NCBI RefSeq assembly: GCF_002744175.1
Contig: NZ_NKHF01000044.1
Span: 1-49,575, forward strand
From: Pseudoalteromonas piscicida
Lineage (GTDB): Bacteria > Pseudomonadota > Gammaproteobacteria > Enterobacterales > Alteromonadaceae
Direction of reading: 5' to 3'
Length of the DNA: 49,575 nt
Part shown: one piece after another, positions 8,221 to 16,523 of the stretch
Layout of the letters: each line of letters begins with the position of its first letter
Numbering within the stretch: position 1 is the stretch's first letter
Translations under genes and position numbers: made by a program
The notes under the pieces: model-generated
Told to the model about the DNA's origin: nothing
The model's database searches: none
Seen by the model: the letters and a program-made list of their open reading frames with translations, nothing else

Positions 8221-8865
8221 TTATTTATCCCAAATCTCTTGATCTATTTTTTCTTGTAAAACTCGAACGAATTCAGCGACGTGTAGACCGTCCATTAATG
8301 CATGATGGACTTCGATACAAAACGGCATAGTTCCGTCTGCTTTATTGTATTTTCCGAAAACAAATTTAGGGATCCCAAAATCATCCTTGCTATGCCGAGC
8401 ATGGCCAAAACTTGAAAATGATAACCAAGGAAGAATAGAAACATGGACACAATTTGGCAATGTGCTTTCCGATAAAAACTGTTCGCTTATCAGCGGCCCA
8501 TTTAATTGCTCAGCTTTTCCGTGAAGGTTAACGCTGATAAAACGGCTAAACTCCTTCTCAGGGGCTAGTCTAACAAACCTAAAAGTATCGTCCTCACGTA
8601 AAAACACACTACTGATTTCTACTTCTTTATACTCGACGACCTCATTGGACTCGAGACGATAGCGAATTGGGGCATAACTGTTTAACGCAAGCTGCAAGGC
8701 GTAGAGGCAACTTAAAGAGAAAGGAACGGCACTGCGCTTGCTCATTTCATAAACGCGCTCCATTTGCAGGCTTACCGTCACGGTAAAATAAGGTTGTTCA
8801 AAGTCTTTAAAAAAGGAATAGTGTTCTTGGCGCGGCCAATTATCTAAGGAAATTTTCTTTTTCAT
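8221..8865 (-). CDS. Chloramphenicol acetyltransferase-like (CatA-fold) protein
   Basis: The 214-residue product has the CatA layout. The N-terminal DNWPRQEHYSFF resembles the W-x-R-x-x-H-F/Y start of CAT. A central ILPWLSFSSFGHA corresponds to the PWxSFTSF segment. IPKFVFGKY follows, then the catalytic-histidine motif HHALMDGLH near residues 186-194. CAT trimers transfer acetyl from acetyl-CoA to chloramphenicol; chromosomal homologues in marine bacteria often have unknown substrates, so resistance cannot be assumed. The ATG lies one base beyond the T-run of the leucine dehydrogenase terminator and has no visible Shine-Dalgarno, so expression is probably low or conditional. Confidence 0.82.
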   Translation of the reverse strand: MKKKISLDNWPRQEHYSFFKDFEQPYFTVTVSLQMERVYEMSKRSAVPFSLSCLYALQLALNSYAPIRYRLESNEVVEYKEVEISSVFLREDDTFRFVRLAPEKEFSRFISVNLHGKAEQLNGPLISEQFLSESTLPNCVHVSILPWLSFSSFGHARHSKDDFGIPKFVFGKYNKADGTMPFCIEVHHALMDGLHVAEFVRVLQEKIDQEIWDK

Positions 8866-8866
8866 A

Positions 8867-8888
8867 CAAAAAAGGGGCCACCGCCCCT
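8867..8888 (-). terminator. Rho-independent terminator after leucine dehydrogenase
   Basis: The stem AGGGGC/GCCCCT (8873-8878 and 8883-8888) has the loop CACC on the plus strand. It is followed in the minus direction by six T's (8872-8867). It sits between the dehydrogenase stop and the ATG of the CAT-like gene. Confidence 0.85.
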
Positions 8889-8913
8889 CTCTAGTTATTA
8901 AACGGCTTGTCTA

Positions 8914-9969
8914 TTATAGACCGTTTTCAATAATCTCTTGCGCTAATTTGTCAGCAATAATATGCGTAGAAGTTTGTTCTTCTTCAGAGCGCTTGAAGAT
9001 TTCGCTAAGTGTATCGTAAATACCCTCAACGTGTTTAGTTGCTGCGGCTTCGTCATAACCTTCAGGTTTAGTCTCGTAATATACGTTGATAATACCACCA
9101 GCGTTGATCACGTAATCCGGTGCGTACAACACGCCTTTTTCACGAATAATTTCGCCATGACGAGATTCAGCAAGTTGGTTGTTCGCGCAACCAGCAATGA
9201 TGGTTGCTTTTAGGCGTGGAATAGTATCGTCATTGATTGTTGCACCTAACGCACATGGTGCATATACATCAACGTCTAAGTCATAGATCTCATCAATGCC
9301 TACCGCTGTCGCATTAAAGTCATTCACAACGCGTTGAACCGACTCTTCGTTAATATCGGTGACAAATAGTTCTGCGCCAGCTTCATGAAGGTATTTACAC
9401 AGCGTGTATGCTACTGCACCTAGACCTTGCACAGCCACTTTAATACCGGCTAAATCTTCATGACCATGTTTATGTTGGTATGCTGCTTTGATCCCTAAGA
9501 AAGTACCTAGTGCCGTGAATGGAGATGGATTACCACTTTTACCTTCAAGGCCCATCACGTAATTGGTTTCTTTGTGCATTACCATCACATCACCTGTGGT
9601 GATATTCACATCTTCAGCAGAATAATAGCTACCACCTAGACGGTCTAAATGCTTACCAAAAGCTCTAAATAGCGCTTCTGATTTAATTGTTTTTGCGTCA
9701 CCGATGATGACTGATTTACCACCGCCAAAAGGTAGACGTGCAACAGCATTTTTATATGTCATCCCTTTGGATAAACGTAACACGTCGTACACGGCATCTT
9801 CGTCAGACGCATAGTTCCATAGACGACAGCCACCTACCGCAGGGCCCAATTTGGTGTTGTGAACGGCAATAATCGCTTTCAAGCCAGACGCTTCATCTGA
9901 ACAAAAGACGACTTGTTCATGGTTATCAAATTCAACTTGGTTAAATACAGCCACTTTCTTTTTCTCCAA
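8914..9969 (-). CDS. ldh: Leucine dehydrogenase (Glu/Leu/Phe/Val dehydrogenase family)
   Basis: The enzyme oxidatively deaminates branched-chain amino acids to their 2-oxo acids with NAD+. The 351-residue length fits leucine dehydrogenase rather than the longer glutamate dehydrogenases. Visible motifs are the substrate-binding GPAVGGCRLWNY (42-53), KGMTYKNA (68-75) and FGGGKSVIIGD (81-91). The Rossmann fold contains VAVQGLGAVAY, with the cofactor-selecting acidic residue in FVTDINEE. CALGATIN and CANNQL follow. It lies alone between the fumarase and CAT-like genes and has its own terminator. Valine or phenylalanine preference cannot be excluded from sequence alone. Confidence 0.9.
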   Translation of the reverse strand: MEKKKVAVFNQVEFDNHEQVVFCSDEASGLKAIIAVHNTKLGPAVGGCRLWNYASDEDAVYDVLRLSKGMTYKNAVARLPFGGGKSVIIGDAKTIKSEALFRAFGKHLDRLGGSYYSAEDVNITTGDVMVMHKETNYVMGLEGKSGNPSPFTALGTFLGIKAAYQHKHGHEDLAGIKVAVQGLGAVAYTLCKYLHEAGAELFVTDINEESVQRVVNDFNATAVGIDEIYDLDVDVYAPCALGATINDDTIPRLKATIIAGCANNQLAESRHGEIIREKGVLYAPDYVINAGGIINVYYETKPEGYDEAAATKHVEGIYDTLSEIFKRSEEEQTSTHIIADKLAQEIIENGL

Positions 9970-10326
9970 AAATTATCTATCCCACTCGGGCATGCACCTT
10001 GATATGACGTTGGTGAAGTATCACAGCAAGGGCAACTAGCGCTGAAATTGGCTAGACTCTATCACTAACTCTATTACCATGCCACAAATTGAGATGATAT
10101 AAACCCAATTCCACACAAATACAAATATATAATTCAAAGTTAAAGACGAAAAAGAAAAAATGATTCAATAATTAACAAGTAAAGTCTAATTCAATCTAAG
10201 TTATTTAGGTTTTCTGAAGTTACTGTTTACGTAAACGGAAGGTAAAATACAAATGTAAAGAATTCCATACGAGAAGAGGAGGCACTCGCCTCCTCTTTTC
10301 ATAACTAAGTATCTCTACAAGAGCGA
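9970..10326. other. Intergenic region between ldh and fumarase
   Basis: This holds the fumarase terminator hairpin at about 10274-10297 and, nearer 9970, the ldh promoter region. Otherwise it is AT-rich with no recognisable gene or operator. Confidence 0.5.
10271..10300 (-). terminator. Terminator hairpin downstream of fumarase
   Basis: AAGAGGAGGC (10274-10283), loop ACTC, GCCTCCTCTT (10288-10297) form a perfect 10-bp stem just past the fumarase stop. The T-tract in the minus direction is weak (TCTTCTC); the plus direction has TTTT. Confidence 0.7.
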
Positions 10327-11853
10327 TTAACTCAGTTTGCTATCTAATTCTTCAATTTTAGCTTTCCAAATAGCAGGACCTTGGGTATGTGCATTTTCAC
10401 CCTTGCTATCAACAGCAACGGTTACTGGCATGTCTTCTACTTCAAATTCGTAGATAGCTTCCATACCTAGGTCTTCAAATGCGACTACGCGGGACTTTTT
10501 AATAGCTTTTGCAACTAAGTATGCAGCGCCGCCCACAGCCATTAGATATACCGATTTATTTTGCTTGATTGATTCTACTGTTGCAGGACCGCGCTCAGCT
10601 TTACCGATCATGCCGATTAAGCCCGTCTTCTCTAGCATTAAGTCAGTAAACTTATCCATACGTGTTGATGTGGTAGGACCAGCCGGACCGACAACTTCAT
10701 CACCTACAGCGTCTACTGGGCCAACGTAATAGATAAACTTGTTGGTAAAATCAACCCCTTCTGGCAAGCCTTCACCCGAATTAATCATTTCTTGTAAGCG
10801 CTTATGCGCGGCATCACGGCCGGTTAATATTTTTCCTGACAGAAGTACTGTTTCACCCATTTTCCATTCTTGGATGTCATCTTTAGTCAACGTGTCTAGA
10901 TCCACACGGCGCGTGTCTTCGCCCACTTCCCAAGTAACCTCTGGCCAGTCTTCAAGTTTTGGTGCTGTTAGATCAGCAGGGCCTGAGCCATCAAGGGTAA
11001 AATGTACATGACGAGTGGCTGCACAGTTAGGGATCATAACAACCGGTTTAGAAGCTGCATGAGTTGGCGCCGTTTTGATTTTGACATCAACAACCGTTGT
11101 TAAACCACCAAGGCCTTGTGCGCCAATACCTAGTTTATTTGCGCGTTCAAAAATTTCTAAGCGTAGCTTTTCTTCAGCTGTTTGGGCACCACGCTCCATT
11201 AATTCATGAATGTCGACCGGATCCATTAATGACTCTTTCGCAAGTACCGCAGCTTTTTCCGCAGTACCACCGATACCTATACCTAGCATACCAGGAGGAC
11301 ACCAGCCAGCTCCCATTGTTGGTAGAGTTTTTTCTACCCACTCAGCGACGTCATCAGATGGGTTTAACATCACCATCTTAGTTTTGTTCTCTGAACCACC
11401 ACCCTTTGCGGCAATCATCACTTCAACTTCCGCACCTGGAACCATATCAATATGTACTACTGAAGGCGTGTTGTCTTTAGTATTTTTACGACTGCCAGCA
11501 GGATCAGCAACAATGGATGCTCGAAGTGGATTATCTGGGTTAGTGTAAGCACGGCGAGTGCCTTCATCTACCATCTGTTGAACGGTTAAGTCAGTTTTAT
11601 CCCACTTCACGTCCATACCTACTTTAACAAAACAAGTAACGATCCCCGTATCTTGACACAAAGGACGTTTGCCTTCTGCTGACATACGAGAGTTGATAAG
11701 GATTTGTGCAATCGCATCTTTTGCAGCCTTACTTTGTTCTTTTTCGTAGGCTTTTTCTAACGCTTGGACAAAATCAAGTGGATGATAAAATGAGATATAT
11801 TGAAGCGCATCTTCAATGCTATCAATAAAGTCTTGCTGACGGATTGTACTCAT
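10327..11853 (-). CDS. fumA: Class I fumarate hydratase (4Fe-4S)
   Basis: The enzyme interconverts fumarate and L-malate in the TCA cycle using a [4Fe-4S] cluster. Its 508 residues carry both class I halves: the alpha part with PLCQDTGIVTCFVKVG (about 63-78) and GAGWCPPGMLGIGIGGT, and the beta part with KILTGRDAAHKR and VGPAGPTTSTRMD. The cluster cysteines lie in the CQDTG, CAATRH and related motifs. The start at ATG 11853 has GAGGA 7 bases upstream. I see no other gene in its transcription unit. The symbol fumA or fumB cannot be settled without phylogeny. Confidence 0.94.
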   Translation of the reverse strand: MSTIRQQDFIDSIEDALQYISFYHPLDFVQALEKAYEKEQSKAAKDAIAQILINSRMSAEGKRPLCQDTGIVTCFVKVGMDVKWDKTDLTVQQMVDEGTRRAYTNPDNPLRASIVADPAGSRKNTKDNTPSVVHIDMVPGAEVEVMIAAKGGGSENKTKMVMLNPSDDVAEWVEKTLPTMGAGWCPPGMLGIGIGGTAEKAAVLAKESLMDPVDIHELMERGAQTAEEKLRLEIFERANKLGIGAQGLGGLTTVVDVKIKTAPTHAASKPVVMIPNCAATRHVHFTLDGSGPADLTAPKLEDWPEVTWEVGEDTRRVDLDTLTKDDIQEWKMGETVLLSGKILTGRDAAHKRLQEMINSGEGLPEGVDFTNKFIYYVGPVDAVGDEVVGPAGPTTSTRMDKFTDLMLEKTGLIGMIGKAERGPATVESIKQNKSVYLMAVGGAAYLVAKAIKKSRVVAFEDLGMEAIYEFEVEDMPVTVAVDSKGENAHTQGPAIWKAKIEELDSKLS

Positions 11854-12182
11854 GACGGTTCCTCAAATTTCGACGGTATGATTCGATATTGAAATTTTAC
11901 GCTGACAATGGGTGTTATACCATTTTGTTTTAATACTTGCTCAAGTTGAGAGAGCAAATCAGACGCCAACTGCATTAAGAGTTTTTTAATATGGAACAAC
12001 TCAATAGCAAAATTTTTGTCTGGTTATCGACAAGGTTATCTTGCCTCAAAATAGCTCACTTCATTAAGCAAATTGGTATTATTCTGCGCCAGAAAGTCAA
12101 TTTCAATACCTTAAACTATGGAATAGCAGGCAACTATGATAACCTCCCCGCCCGTTTGGGGCTAGCTTTGCAGGTCAAGTAA
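11854..12182. other. Divergent intergenic region fumA/pabB
   Basis: This 329-base spacer between divergent genes carries both promoters. It holds a 63-codon open frame (11991-12182) without a good ribosome site, which I do not regard as a gene. No clear operator was seen. Confidence 0.45.
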
Positions 12183-13532
12183 ATGATAAATGAGCGAATA
12201 AACTGTATAAAATTAGACATTCAGTACAATGCAATTGAATTATTTGAATACTTTGCCAACGAAATACAGGCAATACTACTAGACTCTTGTGATTCAGCGC
12301 ATGTAAATAGTCGCTACAGTCTTATCGCTATCCACCCTACTCATACACTTGAGGCCAAAGGCGGCAAAGTCTATTTGGATAATCAACCTGTAGAGCAGTC
12401 AATTTTCACGGTAATGAAAACTCAGCTTGCAAAAATGAGTGCCGCTCAAGCACCTAACGAATTGCCCTTTAGTGGCGGCTGGCTGGGCTATTTTGGCTAT
12501 GACTTGGGTCGTTATATAGAAACAATGCCAAGTATCGCAGCACAAGACATTACACTTCCCGATGCCCATGTTGGTTTGTACCCTGATGCCCTAATCTATG
12601 ATAAGAAGGTCGATACTTGGTTTTATGTATCGCAACCAAAGGTAGATAGGTGCGCAGATTATCTAAACCTGATAAAGCAAGCGCCAAAATTCGAAACCTT
12701 TGCGCTTACCTCCAAGTGGCAATCAAATATGTCTCAGCCGCAGTATGAAGAGAAATTTAACCAAATCCAATCATATTTGCTCAGTGGAGATTGCTACCAA
12801 ATTAACTTGGCACAACGATTTAGTGCCACTTATACCGGGTCACCATGGCAAGCGTATAAAAAGTTGAGAAATAACAATAGCGCGCCATTCTCGGCATTTT
12901 GTCACCTAGGGGAAAGTGCAGTCGTCTCGGTATCTCCAGAACGTTTTATTCAAGTAAAAGATGGCATTGTTGAAACCAAGCCGATTAAAGGCACATTGCC
13001 TAGACTCATCGATGCAAAGGCGGATCTTGAGCAAGCCGAAACACTGCGCAACAGCAGTAAAGACAGAGCTGAGAATGTGATGATTGTCGATTTGCTGCGT
13101 AATGATTTAGGAAAAGTTGCAAAATCAGGTTCGGTCACTGTCCCTTCTTTATTTGATATTGAAAGTTTTCCGGCCGTCCACCACCTAGTGAGTACAGTCA
13201 CATCTCAGTTAGCTGAAGGACACTGTGCAGTTGACCAACTTGAAGCGGCATTTCCAGGAGGCTCTATTACCGGTGCACCAAAAATCCGTGCAATGGAAAT
13301 CATAGAAGAACTAGAGCCCCATAGGCGCAGCGTATATTGCGGCTCAATTGGCTACCTCAGTGCATGTGGCAACATGGACACCTCAATAACTATCAGAACC
13401 CTAGTATGTCATGAAAATAAGATACATTGCTGGGCTGGCGGTGGTATAGTAAAAGACTCTCAGGTACAACTAGAGTTTGAAGAGACTTATCACAAAGTAA
13501 ATAAGATCTTACCTATATTGAATGAAGACTGA
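12183..13532 (+). CDS. pabB: Aminodeoxychorismate synthase component I
   Basis: PabB converts chorismate plus amide nitrogen from PabA to 4-amino-4-deoxychorismate in folate synthesis. The 449-residue product has the N-terminal anthranilate-synthase-I-like domain (with SRYSLIAIHPTHTLE and GWLGYFGYDLGRYIE) and the chorismate-binding domain from about residue 180. SGDCYQINLAQRF, SPERFIQ, the diagnostic PIKGTLPR (Lys forming the covalent intermediate in PabB), ENVMIVDLLRNDLG and FPGGSITGAPKIRAMEIIEELE are visible. PIKGT favours PabB over TrpE. The NUDIX gene starts inside its last codons, so the two are co-transcribed. The ATG at 12183 has a weak AGG upstream. Confidence 0.93.
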   Translation: MINERINCIKLDIQYNAIELFEYFANEIQAILLDSCDSAHVNSRYSLIAIHPTHTLEAKGGKVYLDNQPVEQSIFTVMKTQLAKMSAAQAPNELPFSGGWLGYFGYDLGRYIETMPSIAAQDITLPDAHVGLYPDALIYDKKVDTWFYVSQPKVDRCADYLNLIKQAPKFETFALTSKWQSNMSQPQYEEKFNQIQSYLLSGDCYQINLAQRFSATYTGSPWQAYKKLRNNNSAPFSAFCHLGESAVVSVSPERFIQVKDGIVETKPIKGTLPRLIDAKADLEQAETLRNSSKDRAENVMIVDLLRNDLGKVAKSGSVTVPSLFDIESFPAVHHLVSTVTSQLAEGHCAVDQLEAAFPGGSITGAPKIRAMEIIEELEPHRRSVYCGSIGYLSACGNMDTSITIRTLVCHENKIHCWAGGGIVKDSQVQLEFEETYHKVNKILPILNED

Positions 13533-14082
13533 TCAGGTTATCTCAAAATTTCTGTTGGCGCCCGTTACCGCGCCAACAACACAAAGACTGACTAGATTAA
13601 AACAAAGTGCAGTCTTGCTCCCTATTGTTAATATTCAAAATCATGCACATCTTTTGTTTTGCAAACGCAGTAGTGTGTTGCCCAGTCACCCAAGTCAAAT
13701 CTGTTTTCCTGGGGGCAAGGTAGAACAACAAGATACCAGTATTATTAACACTGCGCTGAGAGAGACCGAAGAAGAAATCGGCTTATCGGTCGCCATGTCC
13801 GAAGTACTTGGCACTTTACCTTGTTTCCAAACGCTTTCTGGCTATCAAATCACCCCTGTGGTGGCTTCTGTACAAGCAAATGCCAAATGGGAGGAACAAA
13901 GCGATGAGGTGCAGCACACATTTATCATACCGCTACGACAACTCAATGATAGAGAAAACTGGCAAACATTCCACTTTACTCACCAAGGAAAGCCAATTTC
14001 TCTTGAAGGTTTTATGACGCCTCACGGGCTACTCTGGGGCGCTACCGCTAAAATCGTCAAACAGTTTACCGAACTGTTATGA
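13522..14082 (+). CDS. nudL: CoA pyrophosphatase-type NUDIX hydrolase
   Basis: The 186-residue protein carries the UPF0035/CoA-ase signature SHPSQICFPGGKVE (about 55-68), followed by the NUDIX box running into TALRETEEEIGL. NudL-type enzymes split CoA and its derivatives into 3',5'-ADP and 4'-phosphopantetheine; the CoA specificity is inferred from the upstream signature. The ATG at 13522 overlaps the last 11 bases of pabB. The pabB-nudL pairing also occurs in enterobacteria (yeaB next to pabB), which supports the call. Confidence 0.9.
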   Translation: MKTDQVISKFLLAPVTAPTTQRLTRLKQSAVLLPIVNIQNHAHLLFCKRSSVLPSHPSQICFPGGKVEQQDTSIINTALRETEEEIGLSVAMSEVLGTLPCFQTLSGYQITPVVASVQANAKWEEQSDEVQHTFIIPLRQLNDRENWQTFHFTHQGKPISLEGFMTPHGLLWGATAKIVKQFTELL

Positions 14083-14250
14083 GGCCTAACTGGTAAGACC
14101 TTTAGTTATTTTTCCATCTAGCTCGCATCATCTTTAGTTTTCTAGCTTACTTGCAGTAAATACACCCCGCTGTTTTGCCGATTATGGGTTACTTCCCTGA
14201 GCAGACACGTTATGATGACGTCCGTTTTAAAGGCAATGTGAGTAAAATTT

Positions 14251-15627
14251 ATGATCAGTGCATTCGATATGTTCAGTATCGGTATTGGGCCTTCCTCCTC
14301 TCATACAGTAGGGCCAATGCGTGCCTCTAGGTTATTTGTACAAGACCTATTAGCACAAGGCATCATTGATGATATCACTTCGGTGAAAGTAGAGCTGTAT
14401 GGCTCCTTGGGTCAAACTGGAATAGGACATGGTTCAGGTAAAGCTGTGATCCTGGGTCTTGCAGGCTATGATCCAGAAACTATTGATGCTGACTTGGTTC
14501 CAGAAATACTTGAAACTATTGAAAATGAGCAAGTTATCTATCTCGATAAACAATACAAGGTAAAGTTCCCAAAACAAGGGGCTATTGTTTTTCACCGCCG
14601 AAAAACCTTACCTAAGCACTCAAATGCGATGGAAATTAAAGCGTTTAACGGTGATGAACTGGTACATAGCCAGATATATTATTCAATTGGTGGTGGCTTT
14701 ATTGTTACCGACCAAGATTTTGAAGCGGAAAAACAAGCTGCGCTGGATATCCGAACAGAAAACCCAGCTCCTTATCCATTTAACTCAGCTGCTGAGCTGT
14801 TGGAAATGTGTAAAGAATCTGGGCTCAGTGTGTCATCTTTGATGATGGCAAATGAGAAGACGCTGCGAAAAGAAAGTGAGATAAAAGAAGAACTCTTCCA
14901 CATCTGGCAAGTGATGAAAGCTTGCATTGAGCGCGGCATGAGGACCGAAGGTATTTTACCCGGCGGACTAAAAGTACGTCGCAGAGCGCCTAGTCTTTAC
15001 CTAAAGCTCAGTGTAGAAACACATCAAGATCCATTACGGGCAATGGACTGGGTCGATTTGTTTGCCCTTGCGGTAAATGAAGAGAACGCAGCCGGTGGTC
15101 GTGTGGTTACTGCACCAACCAACGGTGCTGCTGGCATTCTTCCCGCTGTTTTGATGTATTATCATACCTTTATCAAAGAAGTCGATATGGAAATTGCCAC
15201 TCGTTATCTCCTAACGGCCGCAGCAATCGGTATCCTGTATAAGAAGAATGCTTCTATTTCAGGCGCAGAAGTTGGTTGCCAAGGTGAAGTTGGCGTAGCT
15301 TGCTCTATGGCTGCTGGCGCACTTACTGAAATTATGGGTGGTAATGTGGTCCATGTAGAAAATGCTGCCGAAATCGGTATGGAGCATAATCTAGGGCTTA
15401 CTTGCGACCCTGTTGGTGGCTTAGTACAAGTCCCATGTATTGAGCGCAATGCGATGGGATCAATCAAAGCGATTAACGCTTCGCGCCTTGCTTTACGCGG
15501 CACTGGCGATCAAAAAGTATCTCTTGATAAAGTGATCAAAACGATGTTGGACACAGGTAATGATATGAAGACCAAATACAAAGAAACCGCTCGCGGTGGA
15601 CTTGCGGTGAATATCATTGAGTGCTAG
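14251..15627 (+). CDS. sdaA: L-serine ammonia-lyase, iron-sulfur dependent
   Basis: This single-chain L-serine dehydratase deaminates serine to pyruvate and ammonia using an oxygen-labile [4Fe-4S] cluster. The 458-residue length is typical of SdaA/SdaB. It begins [24 protein letters not shown], the SSSHT motif being characteristic of the beta domain. The alpha domain has [23 protein letters not shown]. The cluster cysteines lie in [12 protein letters not shown] and [12 protein letters not shown]. The start at 14251 is fixed by family alignment. A strong terminator follows. Confidence 0.95.
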   Translation: MISAFDMFSIGIGPSSSHTVGPMRASRLFVQDLLAQGIIDDITSVKVELYGSLGQTGIGHGSGKAVILGLAGYDPETIDADLVPEILETIENEQVIYLDKQYKVKFPKQGAIVFHRRKTLPKHSNAMEIKAFNGDELVHSQIYYSIGGGFIVTDQDFEAEKQAALDIRTENPAPYPFNSAAELLEMCKESGLSVSSLMMANEKTLRKESEIKEELFHIWQVMKACIERGMRTEGILPGGLKVRRRAPSLYLKLSVETHQDPLRAMDWVDLFALAVNEENAAGGRVVTAPTNGAAGILPAVLMYYHTFIKEVDMEIATRYLLTAAAIGILYKKNASISGAEVGCQGEVGVACSMAAGALTEIMGGNVVHVENAAEIGMEHNLGLTCDPVGGLVQVPCIERNAMGSIKAINASRLALRGTGDQKVSLDKVIKTMLDTGNDMKTKYKETARGGLAVNIIEC

Positions 15628-15660
15628 CTGACAATTGTCAGTTCACTTTATAGACGAATT

Positions 15661-15698
15661 AATGGCATTATGATGACAAATCATAATGCCATTTTTTT
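15661..15698 (+). terminator. Rho-independent terminator of sdaA
   Basis: A perfect 14-bp stem, AATGGCATTATGAT (15661-15674) with ATCATAATGCCATT (15680-15693), closes a GACAA loop and runs into T's. It lies 33 bases past the sdaA stop. Confidence 0.9.
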
Positions 15699-15755
15699 AG
15701 CCTAAAAACGGCTGAGGATATGGCTTATTAACCAAGAATAAGGAGTAGCATTATC

Positions 15756-15986
15756 ATGTCGGGCACTACAATGGTTTTTTTAATCGTACTAATTTGCGTT
15801 GGCGGAGGCATACTGAGTGAAATCTACAAGCGACGACTAGAGTTCAAAAAAATGGACTCTCATAGCCAAAAGGAACGAGAGCAGCTGCAAACCGAAATCA
15901 ACGCGTTAAAATCCAGAGTGGCAACACTTGAGCAAATAGTGACTGACGAAGGATATCAGGTGAAAAAAGATATTGACCGCTTGTAA
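15756..15986 (+). CDS. PspB-like envelope-stress membrane protein (orphan)
   Basis: This 76-residue protein has one N-terminal membrane helix (about residues 5-22) followed by a basic junction and a coiled coil (40-65). It ends with RVATLEQIVTDEGYQVKKDI, which resembles the RIxxLExILD tail of phage-shock protein B. PspB works with PspC and PspA to sense inner-membrane stress. No pspA or pspC gene is adjacent, so this may be an orphan paralogue. AAGGAG lies about 12 bases before the ATG. A generic single-pass coiled-coil protein is the alternative. Confidence 0.7.
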   Translation: MSGTTMVFLIVLICVGGGILSEIYKRRLEFKKMDSHSQKEREQLQTEINALKSRVATLEQIVTDEGYQVKKDIDRL

Positions 15987-16523
15987 CTCGACACTTTGTG
16001 TCATTTATACTTTATGACCTTGGGGGTTCATTTGATGAGCGCCCTAGGCTCGTATTAAGTAGATGTGATCTCGCGTTGAAGGTTTGAGCACAGTATTTCA
16101 GTAATTAGAATAATTAAAATGTTTGATAAACTTAAAACCTGAAAAAACTTTCATAACAATTAGGAAACATCACGATTTAGCATCTTTGCACTTTTAGCCT
16201 CGTCTGAGAGAAAAATCTACGTTAGATTAACTGCAAAATATCAAATAAGAATTCATATCAAGCAAGTTTAAGCTAGAGCTTAATTCAAAGTTAATACTTT
16301 ACTACACAAATAAGAGTATGAAAGATACTCGCTACAAACAGGTCAACTTTCAACCAAAACAGACCTCTATTTACAATTGTTTTCATAATAGGTAACTATT
16401 TGAAATATATTATTTTTTTAAACCACCCTTCCTGAAATTGCACTGTACGCAATAACAAGTCATTTGCTCAAAGATTTTTACTTCAGTACATTTAGTTCCG
16501 CAAATAGTACAAAGGTAAATAAT
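15987..16523. other. Intergenic region upstream of the S8 protease
   Basis: About 540 AT-rich bases. I recognise no gene, hairpin terminator or operator. The region must contain the protease promoter, and a Shine-Dalgarno AAAGG lies at about 16511-16515. Confidence 0.45.

Noticed and set aside
11991..12182. 63-codon frame ending directly before pabB
   Set aside because: It has no ribosome site, its composition is unconvincing, and it fills the divergent promoter region; at most it is a leader peptide.
16464..16523. 20-codon extension of the S8 protease
   Set aside because: It would place the lipoprotein signal peptide internally, and AAAGG supports the ATG at 16524.
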